DNA from: Callipepla californica brunnescens
Taxonomy: Eukaryota; Chordata; Aves; Galliformes; Odontophoridae
Assembly (NCBI GenBank): GCA_023055505.1
Contig: JALIRH010000031.1
Coordinates: forward strand, 1,820,485 to 1,884,484
Reading direction: 5' to 3'
DNA: 64,000 nt
Position 1 is the stretch's first letter, and the number at the start of each line of letters is the position of its first letter. Below the pieces are notes generated by a model. That model was not told where the DNA came from. It did no database searches and saw nothing but the letters and a program-made list of their open reading frames with translations. Made by a program: the position numbers and the translations under genes. Shown here piece after piece: positions 1 to 11,800 of this stretch.

Positions 1-458
1 TCTTTCCTTCCAGATCAATCCAACAGCAGGTTCTCACCAAGAGGGCCCACCCCTTCCCTGGTCTTCCTTTTATCACTGATATACCTGTAGAACTTCTTCT
101 TGCTCCCCTCTATGTCCCTGGCTAGATTTAATTCTATCTGGGTTTTAACTTTCCTAACCTGATCTCCATTTGGACAACTTCCCTGTAGTCTTCCTAGGTA
201 ATTTGTTCCTGCTTCCACTCCCTCTAGACTCTCTTCTTCCATCTAAGTAAGTCCAGGATCCCTGTGTTCATCCACAGAGGTCTCCTGGCATTCTTGCCCA
301 CCTTCCTCTTTCTCAGGACACACTGCATCTGATCTTGGAAGAGATAGTCCTTGAATACTGACTACCTTTCTTGGACCCCTCTTCCTTCTAGGTCTTTACC
401 CCATGTCATCCAGAAAAGCAGTTCCCTGAAGAAGTTGAAGTTTGCTCTAGTGAAGGGA
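1..458 (-). mobile_element. CR1 LINE fragment (ORF2 linker between endonuclease and RT), antisense
   Basis: Read on the minus strand, this segment encodes remnants of the region between the endonuclease and reverse transcriptase domains of CR1 ORF2. Recognisable pieces are FTRANFNFFRELL followed by a LEGRGVQER block (about 458 down to 362), and then [17 protein letters not shown] with [12 protein letters not shown] (about 150 down to 30). The order is right, but stops and frameshifts fall between the blocks, so this is a dead copy. The fragment is cut by the window start. CR1-like matching is lost above about 458. The orientation is opposite to the CR1 that starts near 1045, so this is a separate insertion or an inverted piece. 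Family assignment is from recognising the protein blocks, not from a search. Confidence 0.8.
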
Positions 459-689
459 ATGGGGAGTGATGAAGCAGTTACACACTGTTCAAGAGCAATC
501 AAAAGGGACTTCACAGCCTTCGGACATCTGCTGAAGTAATTAAGGGTCATTTTCTGTTCTCTGCTTCTTGTAGCGGGTAAAAGATAGGTAAAAAATGGCA
601 GGTAAAAGATAGAAGCTGAAAGATCCAATCTAAAGACACTTAGCTCACTTAGCTTCACAGCTGATGCCACCACCAAAACTATTTTTGTC

Positions 690-945
690 AACAGAATGAT
701 CTACACGGCACGGGGCTTGTAGCACCAGATGAGTTTCATCTCTCTCAAATGGGGAAGAGAGTACTTGGGAAAAGCTAGAAGGACATATTGGCAGGGCTTT
801 AAAGTAGATTTGAAGGGGGAGGAGAGCAATAGCAAGCCTACCCATAGTAAGATGTTGGCCAGTATAGCTAGGTTAGAAAAACAGGGTGGTAGTGGGAGCC
901 TTCAGCCTAGTAACAATGGACAAGTAGAAGGCTGAGGTATTCTTT
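690..945 (+). mobile_element. Possible 5' (pre-endonuclease) part of a CR1 element
   Basis: The stretch around 795-830 (a GGCAGGGCTTTAAA-like core followed by TTGAAGGGGGAGG) resembles the 5' region seen in longer avian CR1 copies, and it lies on the same strand as the RT-bearing CR1 that starts about 100 bp downstream. A 68-codon frame at 729-935 spans it, but I recognise no domain. This could be the 5' part of the following CR1 with an internal deletion, or unrelated sequence. The call is tentative and based on remembered pattern only. Confidence 0.35.
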
Positions 946-963
946 TTTTCTCAATTTTCATTG

Positions 964-1036
964 GCAAACCCCTCAAGTGTACACATCTTACATACATGTG
1001 TATACATTCTTGCTCTTTGCAAACCCCTCAAGTGTA
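964..1036 (+). repeat. 18-bp direct repeat pair
   Basis: The 18-mer GCAAACCCCTCAAGTGTA occurs at 964-981 and again at 1019-1036, 55 bp apart and identical. It lies just before the CR1 RT segment. This is a local duplication. It is too long for an ordinary target-site duplication of an LTR element and has no inserted element between the copies. Confidence 0.9.
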
Positions 1037-1044
1037 TATCAGAA

Positions 1045-2555
1045 GGTGGGGACCAGGCGAACTATGTCCCCCTTCACTGTAGCTAGAGATCAGGTTTTGC
1101 AACCACCTGAGAAACCTGGAAATCCATAAGTCGATGGCCCCAGTGAGATGCATCCCACAGTCCTGGGGGAATTGGCTGATATCATTCTCAATTATATTTG
1201 AAAAGTCATGACAGTCAGTTGAAGTCCCCGTGAATGGAAGAAAGGCAATGTTGTGCCCATTTTAAGAAGGGTAAAAGAAGTGGCAGAGGAAACTATCAAC
1301 CTGTCAGGCTCATCTCTGTGTTGGGCAAAATCATGGAACAGATCTCCCCAGGAGGTCAGGCCAAGGAACATGGAAGATGGGGAAACAACCTGCAAGTCCT
1401 TGCTGACCAACCTAGTGATCTTCAACGATGGTGTAACTGCATCAATGGACAACAGAAGAGATGCTAATAACACGTTTTTGGATTTCTGTAATGCTTGGAC
1501 ATGGCTCCCCATAACATTCTTATATCTAAATCTGTAAAATATAAATTTGACAGGTGAACTTTTCAATGTATGAGAAATTGGTTTCAAGAAAATATCAAGA
1601 AAGTAGTGGTCAATGGCTCATTGATCTCTGGAGGTGATCAAGAGTTACTAATAGGACAGATGCTCTTCATTATCTTCATCAACTACACTGACACAGGTAT
1701 TGAGTGCACCCTCAACAAGTTTGCAGATGGCACCCAGCAATGTGGTAAGGTCAGCACACCTGAAGGACAGGATGCCATTCAGAGAGATGCCGACAGGCTC
1801 AAGCCATGGGCCCAGGTGAACCTTTTGAGGTTCAATAAACCGAAGTGCAAGTGCCACCTGGGTCATGGCAAACCACACTACCAATACTAGCAAAAAGACT
1901 GAGCACAACCCAAACAAAAAGAACTGGGGGGTACTGTTATATGATGAGTGCGAACCAGCAATGTGCCCCTACAGCCCAGAAGACTATGGGACTATATCAA
2001 AAGAAGCATGATCAGAAGGTTGAGGGAGGTGATTATGCCTCTCTACTCAGTACTAACGAGACCTCATCTGAAATGTTGGAGTCCTCAGTACAGGAGAGAC
2101 ATGGACCTGCTGGAGCATATCCAGAGCAGAGTCCCAGAAATGATTCAGGGATGGGACACTTTCCTATGATGACAGGTTGAGAGAGCTTGGGCTGTCCAGA
2201 GTCAAGTAAGGAGGGCTCCAGGGAGACATGACTGAAGATTTTCAGTATCTAAAGCGGAGTTATAAGAAAGAAGGAACAAACTTTTCAGCAGGGTTTGTTG
2301 CGATAGGACAATGAAAAATTGTTTCAAACTAAATGACAACAGATTCAGATTGGATATAAGAAAAGTTATGAGAAGAACAGTGAAGCACTGGAACAAGTTG
2401 CCTAGAGATGTAGTCAGTGCCCTGTTCGTAGAGACATGGACAGGGAGCTGAGGAACCTGATCTAACTGTAGATGATCATATTCATTACAGGGGATTTGGA
2501 CTAGATGATCTTAAGAGATCTCTTCCAACTCAAAAGATCCTATCATTCTATTAAA
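1045..2555 (+). mobile_element. CR1 LINE, 3' part of ORF2 (reverse transcriptase) to 3' end, degenerate
   Basis: In sense orientation this contains, in order: a segment reading HLRNLEIHKSMAP (about 1100-1140); the RT palm start, NYQPVRLISVLGKIMEQ in one frame (about 1290-1345); an LDFC-like motif A region (about 1470-1490); VVVNGSLISGG (about 1595-1635); GIECTLNKFADG (about 1700-1735); and then the thumb and C-terminal region. In the catalytic motif C the second aspartate of the FADD box reads glycine (FADG). Several frameshifts separate the blocks. The 3' end at about 2490-2555 has the CR1 pattern: a GGACTAGATGATCTT block, then TTCCAACTC, then a decayed ATTCTATG octamer. The element is 5'-truncated, as most CR1 copies are, and is not capable of coding for an active enzyme. 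Confidence 0.9.
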
Positions 2556-3251
2556 ATTCACTTTCCACTTAAATTTCACCCCTTTGAATCTAGTGTTAAT
2601 AAACAAGTCACATTCTATCCATATACTGAGTATAATGTTTATCCTATGTTGTGATAAAATGTATGTTCAGTGTGTCCTAACAAATTACAGCTTTCAGGGA
2701 TTTAAATAAAACTCATATTGCATTTATGAGGCTTTGTACATGTACTTTCTGAAAGAAGCAGGGAAGTTAGAAGCTTTCTAGTGCAATGAGCAGGACAGCA
2801 TTCTATCTTTTGTATCTTACAGCTAAAGAAACGTCAAATTTACAAAACATTAAATTGCATATTGTGCTACAATGTTAATAACAGTTCAAATTTCACTGTT
2901 AAAAACAGTGCAACCCCTTTGCTGTTTAACTACCGATTTACGCAATATTCTAGCTCGTTCTTCATTGCTCCCTCTAGTGGGCACTAGCTGTTACTGCATT
3001 GATAAAGCAACAAAAAATGTGCCTTAACATTTTTCAGGACAAATAAACCTCTGAGGCCCTTGCATTGTTTTATAGCAGCTTTTCTACAAAAATAAATAAA
3101 TAAAAATAAAAAATTCAAGATTAGCATAAATGGAATATTCTAATGGAATAATTTTTATTTCTTTGAAATTTCCTGAGGTGGATTTTTTTATGTGAAATCA
3201 ACATTTTATTCAATAATAAGCCGTTCTGCAATATTCTTTCTCAAGGTATGA

Positions 3252-3269
3252 TTTTTTTTTTTTTTTTTT
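3252..3269 (+). repeat. Poly-T tract, 18 bp
   Basis: An uninterrupted run of 18 T. No flanking element or target-site duplication was noticed that would mark it as the tail of a retrocopy. Confidence 0.95.
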
Positions 3270-3524
3270 GGTTTTCAGTTTTATTAGTTTGTGAGAAAAA
3301 ATCTGAAACACAATGGAGTATAAACAACAAGAAAAGCATATGTTTTGCTGAACACTTCTAAAAATCAGACAATGCCTCTAAGTTTGAAAATATTATGGAA
3401 AAGTTAAGTAGGCAGTCTTCCTAGAACACTCAAAGCAAAGAGCCATCTACTTCAAACAGGCCACAGATCTCTCAGAATTCATCAAGGTCAAATTTCTATA
3501 CATTCACTTTTGTCAGTGTTTTGG

Positions 3525-3547
3525 GTTTTGTTTGTTTGTTTGTTTTT
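3525..3547 (+). repeat. (TTTG)n microsatellite
   Basis: A short run of about five TTTG units, reading into TTTTTATT. Confidence 0.9.
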
Positions 3548-4059
3548 ATTCAGTTTATTAGTAATTTCTATTACCCAAAGTAGGAAATCTGAAAGATACA
3601 TGATACTGTTTTTATTACTGTATAACTTTAATTTTTTTATTTGGATACTTCTAACGCTCTGCATTATAAATATGCATACCTCTCTCAATCACAGCATACA
3701 CAGATTTCATTGTTTCCATGAATATCTCTTGTACTGTCAAGGATATCAATGGAGAGGAATGATACAGTGGTACTAATTCAGCCCAAGAAAACTCAGTAAG
3801 CTGTTACCTCAGGTTGTTCACAAGTATATCATGTTTATTGTCAAAAGAGTTACGTTAGTTAATATTAGAGTATTATGTGCAAAAAATTGAGGTAGACACA
3901 GGAATCTAATAAAAATTATGAGTTACTGTCTAGTTATACCGTTTATTTTATCACCAACTATGCTTCAGTGTTTGATATCAGCATTTGTAAACTTCCAAGC
4001 AAAGTGAACAGAAAGTTGCTGCAGAATGTGATGTGTCTTCTACTTCACGGACAGATACA

Positions 4060-4165
4060 CAGAGCAACCTTATATAGGTGTAGATGTCCCTGTTCATTGC
4101 AGGGGATTTTTACTAAATGGCCTTGAATGGCCTTCCAGTTTCAAGGATTCAGTGATTCTATGTAC
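4060..4165 (+). mobile_element. CR1 3'-end remnant
   Basis: Only the last hundred or so bases of a CR1 survive. A GAGCAACCTTATATAGG block is followed by GTTCATTGCAGGGGATTT, a degraded ACTAAATGG...TTCCAGTTTC stretch, and the octamer remnant GATTCTATG near 4154. It is strongly 5'-truncated and non-coding. Confidence 0.85.
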
Positions 4166-7100
4166 TATACGCTGACTCTTCTCTCTTTGGAAGAGTACTT
4201 TCATGTTTATATTCTCTTATAGATGAAAAGGAGACCACAAAACCAGAACAGATCCATATCTGATGTTCCACAAGAAACAAATTTACTCTGGAGTCAGTTA
4301 TTGCAGAGCACTGATCGCACTGCCCACAGGAGAGTTCAACAATTGTGTAGTGTCACACAGTACTAGGTCTCTCACTTCAATCTTTGGTTGACTTTTTACA
4401 CACATTTCAAGCTAATTAGCTAAAAGTTCTGTTGTTTCTAATGAATGAGACTTTAGACTATAAGGTATTCTGTATGAAGTTGATTAATGACATGTCTCCA
4501 AGTTATTCTGTGCTGTGTGAACAGCCCATTGTTATCTACAGTCCATTCTGCTGAGCTATTATTGGTCACATGGTGAAGAAGTGTTGTTTGTGAGAGGTTG
4601 TCATCTCTTAGCACAGCAGTATTCCATTTAGAAAGCATGTAGAACTGTATTGCTGTATAGCTGTGCATGATTTACTGTAGACAAAGCACTGGAGTTCAGA
4701 ACACCTGAGGCTATTTCTCCCTGCAACAGCAGGATGTTTTGTGGACAGTTCCAAATCTTCAGCTTATGTGATCAGCAAAGCTCCATGTGTTCACAAATGC
4801 AGCCAATTTAGTCAAAACTGAGAATGGAGTCCTAAAAGTTTGGACATTTTGCCTTTAATTTGGTGATCAAAATACTCATCAATTCTAGAAAATAGAAAAG
4901 TAAAAACACAACCTACTCTTAAGCACATATTACACTTTACATTAGGCACTGTTTTATGCCCTTACATGAGTACCGTTTGTTCGAGGTCAAAGCTATTCCA
5001 GAGTGTGCATGTTTCCTGAGAAAGGGCATCCCATTGATGTATTAATATTTAGTCTGAATCACGCTGAATCAATGAAGTAATTGAACTGTTGTGAGTCTGT
5101 GGCCAATGATGCATAAATCAAAAGATGGGGCCTCACAACAGTCATGCTCTGTCAACATGATCACTGTGTATTTCCCTTACTTACTGTCATCACTTTCAGG
5201 ACTCTATGATGATTTGCTTATTGTGACTACTTAGAAAGTGTTTTGTCTGAAAATAGTTCTCTTTAAGCTATGACACCGAAATTTCAGAGTGAGAAAATAC
5301 AGACATTCATAGGTTACAGTTTGTTGATTTTAGCTGCTCACTGTTAATTCTGCTGGTTTTGGCAATTTGTTGTCAGCACTGAAAAAGCTGCAGTGCAGAG
5401 GGCTGTGGAACTTTGTTCAAGCTGTGTCTTGATGAGATGAATTCTAATGAATCCCTCCTCTACATGCTGAAGCTTAATCCCTATTCAGAAGGGATTAGTA
5501 TTCAAATTTATCATAGAATCAAGAGTGATTAGTGGTCTATCACATACTGTATGCCAAAGAATATTAACTGGAAAGCTTGGAATATTTCTTGCTTATTTCT
5601 CTATTTTTATTGTATTCCTACAGTTAGCAGGGTGGCCTTTCTGGCTGTTGTCATTTGCCATTAGAGAGTGACACAAGCACTGTGCAGAGCTGGTAGAGTA
5701 AACTTCAAGTCAGTCTGCACTGTATTACACTTAGCAGCTGTATGTTAATGAGAAGAAAAGTTCTTCTTTTCCTAGAGAAAGATGAATATGAATTCTGGTT
5801 GGGAGTACTGGCTTAGTAGATTTGATTCTGCCTGTCTAAAGAAGGTTCTAGTGGGACATCTGATCACAAGCACATGCTATATTACAAGACTTATAATGGA
5901 AAGTTTAACTGAAGAATACTTGTGTATGTAGGATATGGATAGTCGGTAAAAGTAGTCTTTCAAATTTTAATCTAAATAAAACAGATATTGTTTTCTTCCA
6001 AAACTCAAGTATCTCCCGATTCAAAGACCATTGAAATCAGTTGAAATCTTTGCTTCACCTAAGTGTTGTGTAACCTTTAGTTCCTAACAAGCTTGAATGA
6101 GAAGCAGAAGAGGGGATAATATTTTCAGGGCAGAAAAAAAGAAAAAAAAAAGAGAAATCTAGTATCTTATGGAGATATGAAGCATTTAGTACAGCTAGGA
6201 GTGTGTGCAAGAGGCAGTAAGGGAGGGCCTAAGAACATTAATGGCTCTTGACTCCTGCTACAGTTGTGTTCACTATACACGAGGCAAGCTTATAAGAAAC
6301 AAAGGACTTGGCCTGAAAAAGAAACAAAATATTGAAAGTTGATATTTTGAAATTTCTTATATATAACTTAGATGTGTAATGTTTCTTGATTTTCAGAAAC
6401 TAGATTTATACGAATTCTTTGGTGTCTGACACCAAATTTCTAGGGAATTCTGTCAAGATAGCATTGTAATTATAGCAGTAATAAGGAGTTAATTGAAAAC
6501 TAGAATCATCAGATGTGTCATGTACATACCTTTAGAAACCTACACATATTACTTAGCTTTTACTGACTCACAGATCAGATGTTATCGTGGCTGAAATGAA
6601 TTGCTAGTTACTGCTAGTCACTCTCCTAGTACCAGGGAGATAAATCATGCTCTTAGACAGCACAAAAACTGTGCTGCATTTTTGATGTAGTAGGTCTCAG
6701 ATCATTTCGTAGACTCTTAGTTTAATATCAGCATTCTTTGGGTAACGCTGCTGAGAGTCAGCCTCTCAACTAGTGTAAATTAGCTTACATCGTCCTATCA
6801 TCTATGTAACCAGCTGGCAATACCACCTCTGCAAAGCTGATTATACAGAAGAAATTGGGACAGACAGGCAAATTGGAAGTCACAAAAAAGATCCAAAAAC
6901 CTCTAGAAGATGTGATATTTCTATAATTGATAACTATATTCTATCAGTTCCTTGGTCACGAAGAAGCCAAAGCCAAATAAATTGGAAGTAAATATTTAAT
7001 CTCTCTCTGCACAGGCTCCAGTTACTTCCCTACTCAAATGCTTTATGTACTTAAATGAGAAATACTGTGTAGTATACTGGTTCTAGGGAGATACTCTGTA

Positions 7101-7368
7101 GCTATGAGAAAGAAAAAGTTCATACATCACAGTATGGATTTAGATTACTTTTTTTTTTTTTTTTTTTTTAATTTTGCTTAGATTTCTCAGTGTTTTGTTC
7201 AGGTTGTACAAAAAGTCTACCAAAAATTTATTGATGTCAATTTCAAACTAATTTCATTTTTGGAATACTCCTGATTAAATGAGGAATGCAAAAATTCTAG
7301 AGGAGAGAAGACAACAGGAAAGAATTACAAATGGCTTAGGGACACTCTGGCAAGAGATAGAAAAAACT
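4166..7368. other. Unique-looking DNA, no gene seen
   Basis: About 3.2 kb without a recognisable repeat family beyond a poly-T tract and a short A-rich patch near 6135-6155. Frames are short and unstructured. I see no splice-site series or domain. Confidence 0.55.
7149..7169 (+). repeat. Poly-T tract, 21 bp
   Basis: An uninterrupted T run about 200 bp left of the outer LTR. I see no link to a retrocopy. Confidence 0.95.
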
Positions 7369-7636
7369 GTTTGTTGCAGTACAACCCAGCTATCAGATAA
7401 GTACCACACACCCCCAAGTGGAATGAGAAAGAGAACTGGAAACAAACTAAAATTTGTGGGCTGAGATAAAAACTATTTATTAAAAGTACAATAGAAACAA
7501 AAATGCTATAACTATATGTATGTCTAAACCTATCCACAGTGCAATTACTTGCCACCCACCAATTAACATCCAGCTAACAGTACTACTGTTCACCAACTGA
7601 CCCATGCTAGCAAAGCAATGTCTCACTATTCATCAA
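7369..7636 (-). mobile_element. Avian ERVL-like LTR, antisense, first part (host of a nested LTR)
   Basis: Read on the plus strand this is the reverse complement of the R/U5 side of an abundant avian ERVL-like LTR. It shows an ACAACCCAGCTATCAGATAA block followed by ACCACACA, a GAGAAAGAGAACTGG block, and TGTGGGCTGAGATAAAAACT near 7455-7475. The 5-bp sequence ATCAA at 7632-7636 ends this part and recurs immediately after the nested element, showing that the LTR was once continuous across to 8510. Copy quality is poor, so this is an old insertion. Family placement is from memory of the LTR pattern. Confidence 0.7.
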
Positions 7637-8509
7637 TGTAAGAGACTATTTTAATATTATGACTCGAAGTTTGCTGATGAACATGTCCGAAAGTGTCCAA
7701 GCTAGTCCTGGGCAAGGGTTGTGAAATCCTTCTTTGTCTAAGAGACAAGCTGATGGGCATTTCCTGGCAAAACGAAAGAGAGATAAGCTGCAGCTCAATG
7801 GCAGCCCAATGGCTGCTGAACACTCTTTTGTTTGGTACTCATCTCCGTAGGGAGATAGCCATCTCAGGAGACGTTTGCAGCATGGGATTTGTCACGTAGA
7901 CTGGAGGAATCTGGAGGATAAATGGAGGGGTCCTGCAGCCATGAAGTAGGAGTTTCTCTTCGGAGGGACTACCCTAGCTGATCACTGCTGCCTGAAGAGG
8001 CCTTCTCTTAGGAGAGACCTCACGAGCTGATCACTGTTTGCTGCTGCCCCTCTCGGGGTTGCCTCTCTTGCTGCTTCTCCGGTGCTGGCTGATGCTGTTC
8101 CTGGGCTGACTCCACGCCGCTTCTCCTGTGCTGACCCACTGCCGCTTCTCCGGACAACTGCTTGCTGCTCATGGCTGCCCGTCGCTGCTGCTGTTCTCCC
8201 CGCTTCTGCCAGCCCTGCTCTTCGGTCTCGGACCATCGGAGCTGCTTGCAACCGGACCGCCCCTAGGATCCTGGCTGGTGACTTTCCCTGTGTTGTACAA
8301 ATCCTTGCTTCTTTCCTATCTTCCCTATCGCTCGCCTTCCCTTCCCCATCACCCTTAACAGTGTCCGCCTTCCTCTTCCCCATGTCCCTGGTCAATATTG
8401 GTAATAAACTGGTCGGACCAACATTTGAACCATTGCTTCTTAATCTCACGCTGGGTATACACATAATCTTAAAGAACCTCGTCTCCCTCCTTTATATTGG
8501 AGCGTGACA
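7637..8509 (+). mobile_element. Nested solo LTR, 873 bp, with 5-bp target-site duplication ATCAA
   Basis: The element starts TGTAAGAGAC and ends GAGCGTGACA, so it has the TG...CA termini of a retroviral LTR. It is flanked by identical ATCAA at 7632-7636 and 8510-8514. On both sides the flanking DNA is the antisense avian LTR, so this is an insertion into an older element. A TATA-like GATAAAT lies at 7917-7923 and an AATAAA polyadenylation signal at 8403-8408, giving a plausible U3-R-U5 order on the plus strand. The middle (about 7970-8280) is C/T- and CTG-rich with more CpGs than the surroundings, and carries AGCTGATCACTG twice (7976 and 8024). No internal retroviral genes are present, so it fits a solo LTR left by recombination. 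A 160-codon minus-strand frame inside it is a composition artefact. I do not know the family name. Confidence 0.82.
8403..8408 (+). promoter_or_regulatory. Polyadenylation signal of the nested LTR
   Basis: AATAAA sits about 100 bp before the 3' end of the 873-bp LTR, as expected for the R/U5 side of a retroviral LTR. It supports the plus-strand orientation given. Confidence 0.6.
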
Positions 8510-8800
8510 ATCAACCAACACCCAGATAATCCCTGAGCAGAAACCAGCCTCCATGCAACTCCCCACACATTTATAGCCTTCTGCATGATGTCATATGGTA
8601 TGCAATATCCTCTTGCCTAGTTCAGGCCTGCTGTCCTGTCTCCACCCTACCCCTGTCACCATGTCGTCTTGGCAGCATCTCTTCGCCTCCCACTGGCCCA
8701 GCCTGACCTGGAGTGCATATCCTTTAAGAAGCAAAAACCAAATGTCAGTGTGTTATTAACGCTGTCTCAGCTGAAACCACCACAGCCATTTTAGTTGGAA
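8510..8800 (-). mobile_element. Avian ERVL-like LTR, antisense, second part
   Basis: This continues the host LTR after the nested insertion. The plus strand carries the strongest diagnostic block of the family, a CACATTTATAG TATA-box region followed by GCATGATGTCATATGGTAT and a TTGCCTAGTTCAGG stretch (about 8570-8630). On the minus strand these form a TATA box downstream of a TGACATCA element. Matching fades after about 8800, past a GTGTGTTATTAACGCTGT block, so the U3 end is lost. Confidence 0.72.
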
Positions 8801-11800
8801 ATGCTATCCTTCAAGTGTTTGAACATGTCTCAGAAGGAAAATAAAGGACTGGATCATTTACAGTGACTGATGACTGTAACTAACTACCCAGTGAAGGAAA
8901 GCTGCATCTGGGTCCACTTTAAGGCTACGGAGTTCAGAGGGACTATGCAGTCCACCTGCGTTAATTAGCACCTTCTTCACAAATCCTAGCAGGAGTATAC
9001 ACTCTGATCCATTTCAAAAGACCTGAGATGGATTAGGGTTCTAACAATCATTAAGGATGAAGACAGGCATACAGCTATAGCAAGAAGTGAGTAACAAGCT
9101 CCAGATAGCTAGTGAGGTGCCATGTGGTGATCAGAAAATGAAGACCTTTCCTGAAAGTTGTTCTCTGAATGAAAGCTAGGCACCTGGCTGAAATTACCAT
9201 TTATGTCTGATCAAATCACTTAGTGGTTTCATTCTCATTACTGAAGACTCGTACCTGGTAAAATAATTTCTTAGGACCTGTTGTACTGCTGCTCTGTAAA
9301 ACAACAGCTAAAATAATATGCTGTTCTGTGTGTCCTCTAAGCATCTTTGTTCAGGTAAAATGTCTCAGAGAATCTCTTCTCAGCTGCAGTGTTTTTCTTT
9401 TCCTTCCTAGTGCTCCTGAGTGCATAAACCAACAGCAAATTATACATATAGGGATTTAGGTAAATCCTTTTGCTGGGTACTTTGCTGGGTAATTATTGAT
9501 GGATCTTGGCAGACTGCAGTTAGTGTAGCTAAAAAAAAAAAGGAAGAAAAAGGAAGGAATGAAAGAATAAAAGATTATAACAAGATGCCTTCCAATTCTC
9601 TCACATATTGCAATATAAAATACAATATTTTGCCTATGTTCAGCAAGTTGAAATAACAGCTGTTCTCAGACAGTGAAGACTGGTTAGAAATAACTACAAA
9701 ACAAGCAAACAAACAAACAAAGCAAGCCCATTTGTCATCCAATCAAAAAGTTTTATCGCAGTCCTGTCTCCTGTTCTCTTATTTTCATATAGTTTAATTA
9801 GTAAGATTTGTTATTACATGTGAGACACTAATTTGATTTTCAAATGCTTCATACTTGTTGGTATACATTACTTAACTCTTGGTACACTTTGCATTACAGA
9901 ATTTGGTGCCACAGCTGGCTGTGCTGTTGCTAGCAGTTATGGATTTTACTGTCTTTATCCCTTGACCAGATATTAATATAGCTTTCTCAGTAACCCACAT
10001 GTGATTAATGAGATGAGAAGACAAAATACTCCACCTGCTGCAGCAGCCATGAAAAATGAATTAATAAGTAGGGAAAAAAGAGGGAAAAGGAGTTTCAAGA
10101 CTTCAGTGAACTGTACAAATCACATCGGCCACTTATTTGCCTCAATTCCTAATGATGCTGTTTGTGAATGAGTTAGTGCTATCTGAATTAGACCACTTAC
10201 CTGTTTTTCAGACTGTACTATTAGAACCTTTGTGTATTACTCAAGTGTAGTAAATTGGCTATAAAGATACACAGTGGAATAAATTCATTGATGATCCAGA
10301 GAATGTGCACTGGAAAGTCCTGGTATATATGTTTCTGGCATTTTATTAGTGATTCGAATAAGGAATATTTATTATAGTAAGAAGTTTATTGTAGCAACCC
10401 CATGTTTGAGTTCGGTGTGAATCTATCCAAACAAGAAAAAGTCAAAAATATTATTAATCTTTTTTTTCAACTGTCTGTAAAATTGTCATTTGAAGACTTA
10501 ATATCAGTTCCATGAATCTTCCTTGTTATGTTAGACTTATGCAAACCTTATCAGTTAAATTCTAAACAAAATCCACAAGAGTTTTATCAAACAGGCAAGC
10601 AACCCTGTGCCTTTTTTAGATAGGTAAGCCTTTCAACAAACTCTGCAGCTTTTCTGGACCAGAAGGAAATCCAGTTATAGAAGATACTGACTGGAAAACA
10701 AGCCACCAGTCCTGTTGCTTGTAAAAATTACTTGTCTCAGCAGCCAGGTAGAAATATAAAAAAGTTCACATTTTGAAAGCTCCAATTTTAAAACTGGTTT
10801 ATCAACTTCAACTTCAATCTGCAGTTTTGAAGACATCGTTTGCAGCTGATTTTTTAAACCAACACTTGCGGGTTTCAGTGAACAGTCAGGAACTGACATC
10901 TGCAAGCGAGAGTTCTCACACTAAGCTACTGACTGCCAGCAGTCTTTCCACTTTCATTTCCATGGTAACTGGGCAAGGAAAGTTTGTAGAAAGTTTATGT
11001 TATAAAAATTTTTATTATATTTGCCCAACCTCACGATTCACAAAGATGAGAATTAGCCCATCATATCCAGGAGAGTTTAAATATCACTGTTTTTAGCAAA
11101 GGAGATCTGATGCTGATGTCTTTAGTTTGTTGACTGGACATCCTTATTGTAATGTCCCTTTGTGCTTTTATTTTCTTCTAAGTTTCCCAAGAGAATTACT
11201 AAACAGAGGAATAATATAATGATGTATTGTTTGTGTGGAGTTTCCCATCTGTTCTCTAGACTCCAACTGATGTAAAGTCTAAGGTTCTGTACATATAGAG
11301 ATGATCATTTTTTGTTCACAGCTTTTCACCAAAATGAGAGCCTGCATTTACACAGGCTCTGAATTTCTTCTTGTTCATTCTGGTTTAAATCTGAAGTAAT
11401 ATCACTGAAGACAGGCTCTAATCATGACTTTATTTCTTTCATGTTCAGTTTATACGATCAGACATCTTCCATGAGCTGAATTAAAGCATCTTGGATTTAC
11501 CTGAAAATGAAATACAGTCCAATTCCATTTAACAAATGTGAACGTCAGTAACTACTTCAGAAACCACTGTAATATAGCATTTACCAGTCTCTGCAATAGT
11601 GAAGCTGCCCAAGTACAAAACATTAACAAGCTCTAGGAATATTTTTATTATAAATAAATGAATTTCTCTAAATCTGCTTAGTCCTGTAAAACAGTGAATA
11701 GTATTGACAATTAGAAAAAAATCATTTAAAAAATAAATGTTATCCGTTTTTTCAAAAAGTCTTTCTAACAAGCTGGATCTCATTAATCTACTGATTTTAG

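Larger units (their letters stand above)
2556..4059. other. Unique-looking AT-rich DNA, no gene seen
   Basis: No coding region or recognisable transposon. It holds a short perfect hairpin (CACTGTT, 3-nt loop, AACAGTG at 2894-2910), an AAAT/AAAAT-rich stretch near 3088-3115, and the poly-T and TTTG tracts listed separately. Confidence 0.6.

Noticed and set aside
3252..3269. Poly-T and poly-A runs as tails of processed pseudogenes
   Set aside because: No gene body, target duplication or open frame is recognisable next to any of them.
7982..8464. 160-codon minus-strand frame and 141-codon plus-strand frame
   Set aside because: Both lie inside the nested LTR, in its GC-rich CTG-repeat-like middle. 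LTRs do not normally code, and no domain is seen.
7890..8509. Shorter LTR starting at the TGTCACG that mirrors the CGTGACA end
   Set aside because: Terminal symmetry was attractive, but its flanks do not match, whereas the start at 7637 gives a perfect ATCAA duplication.
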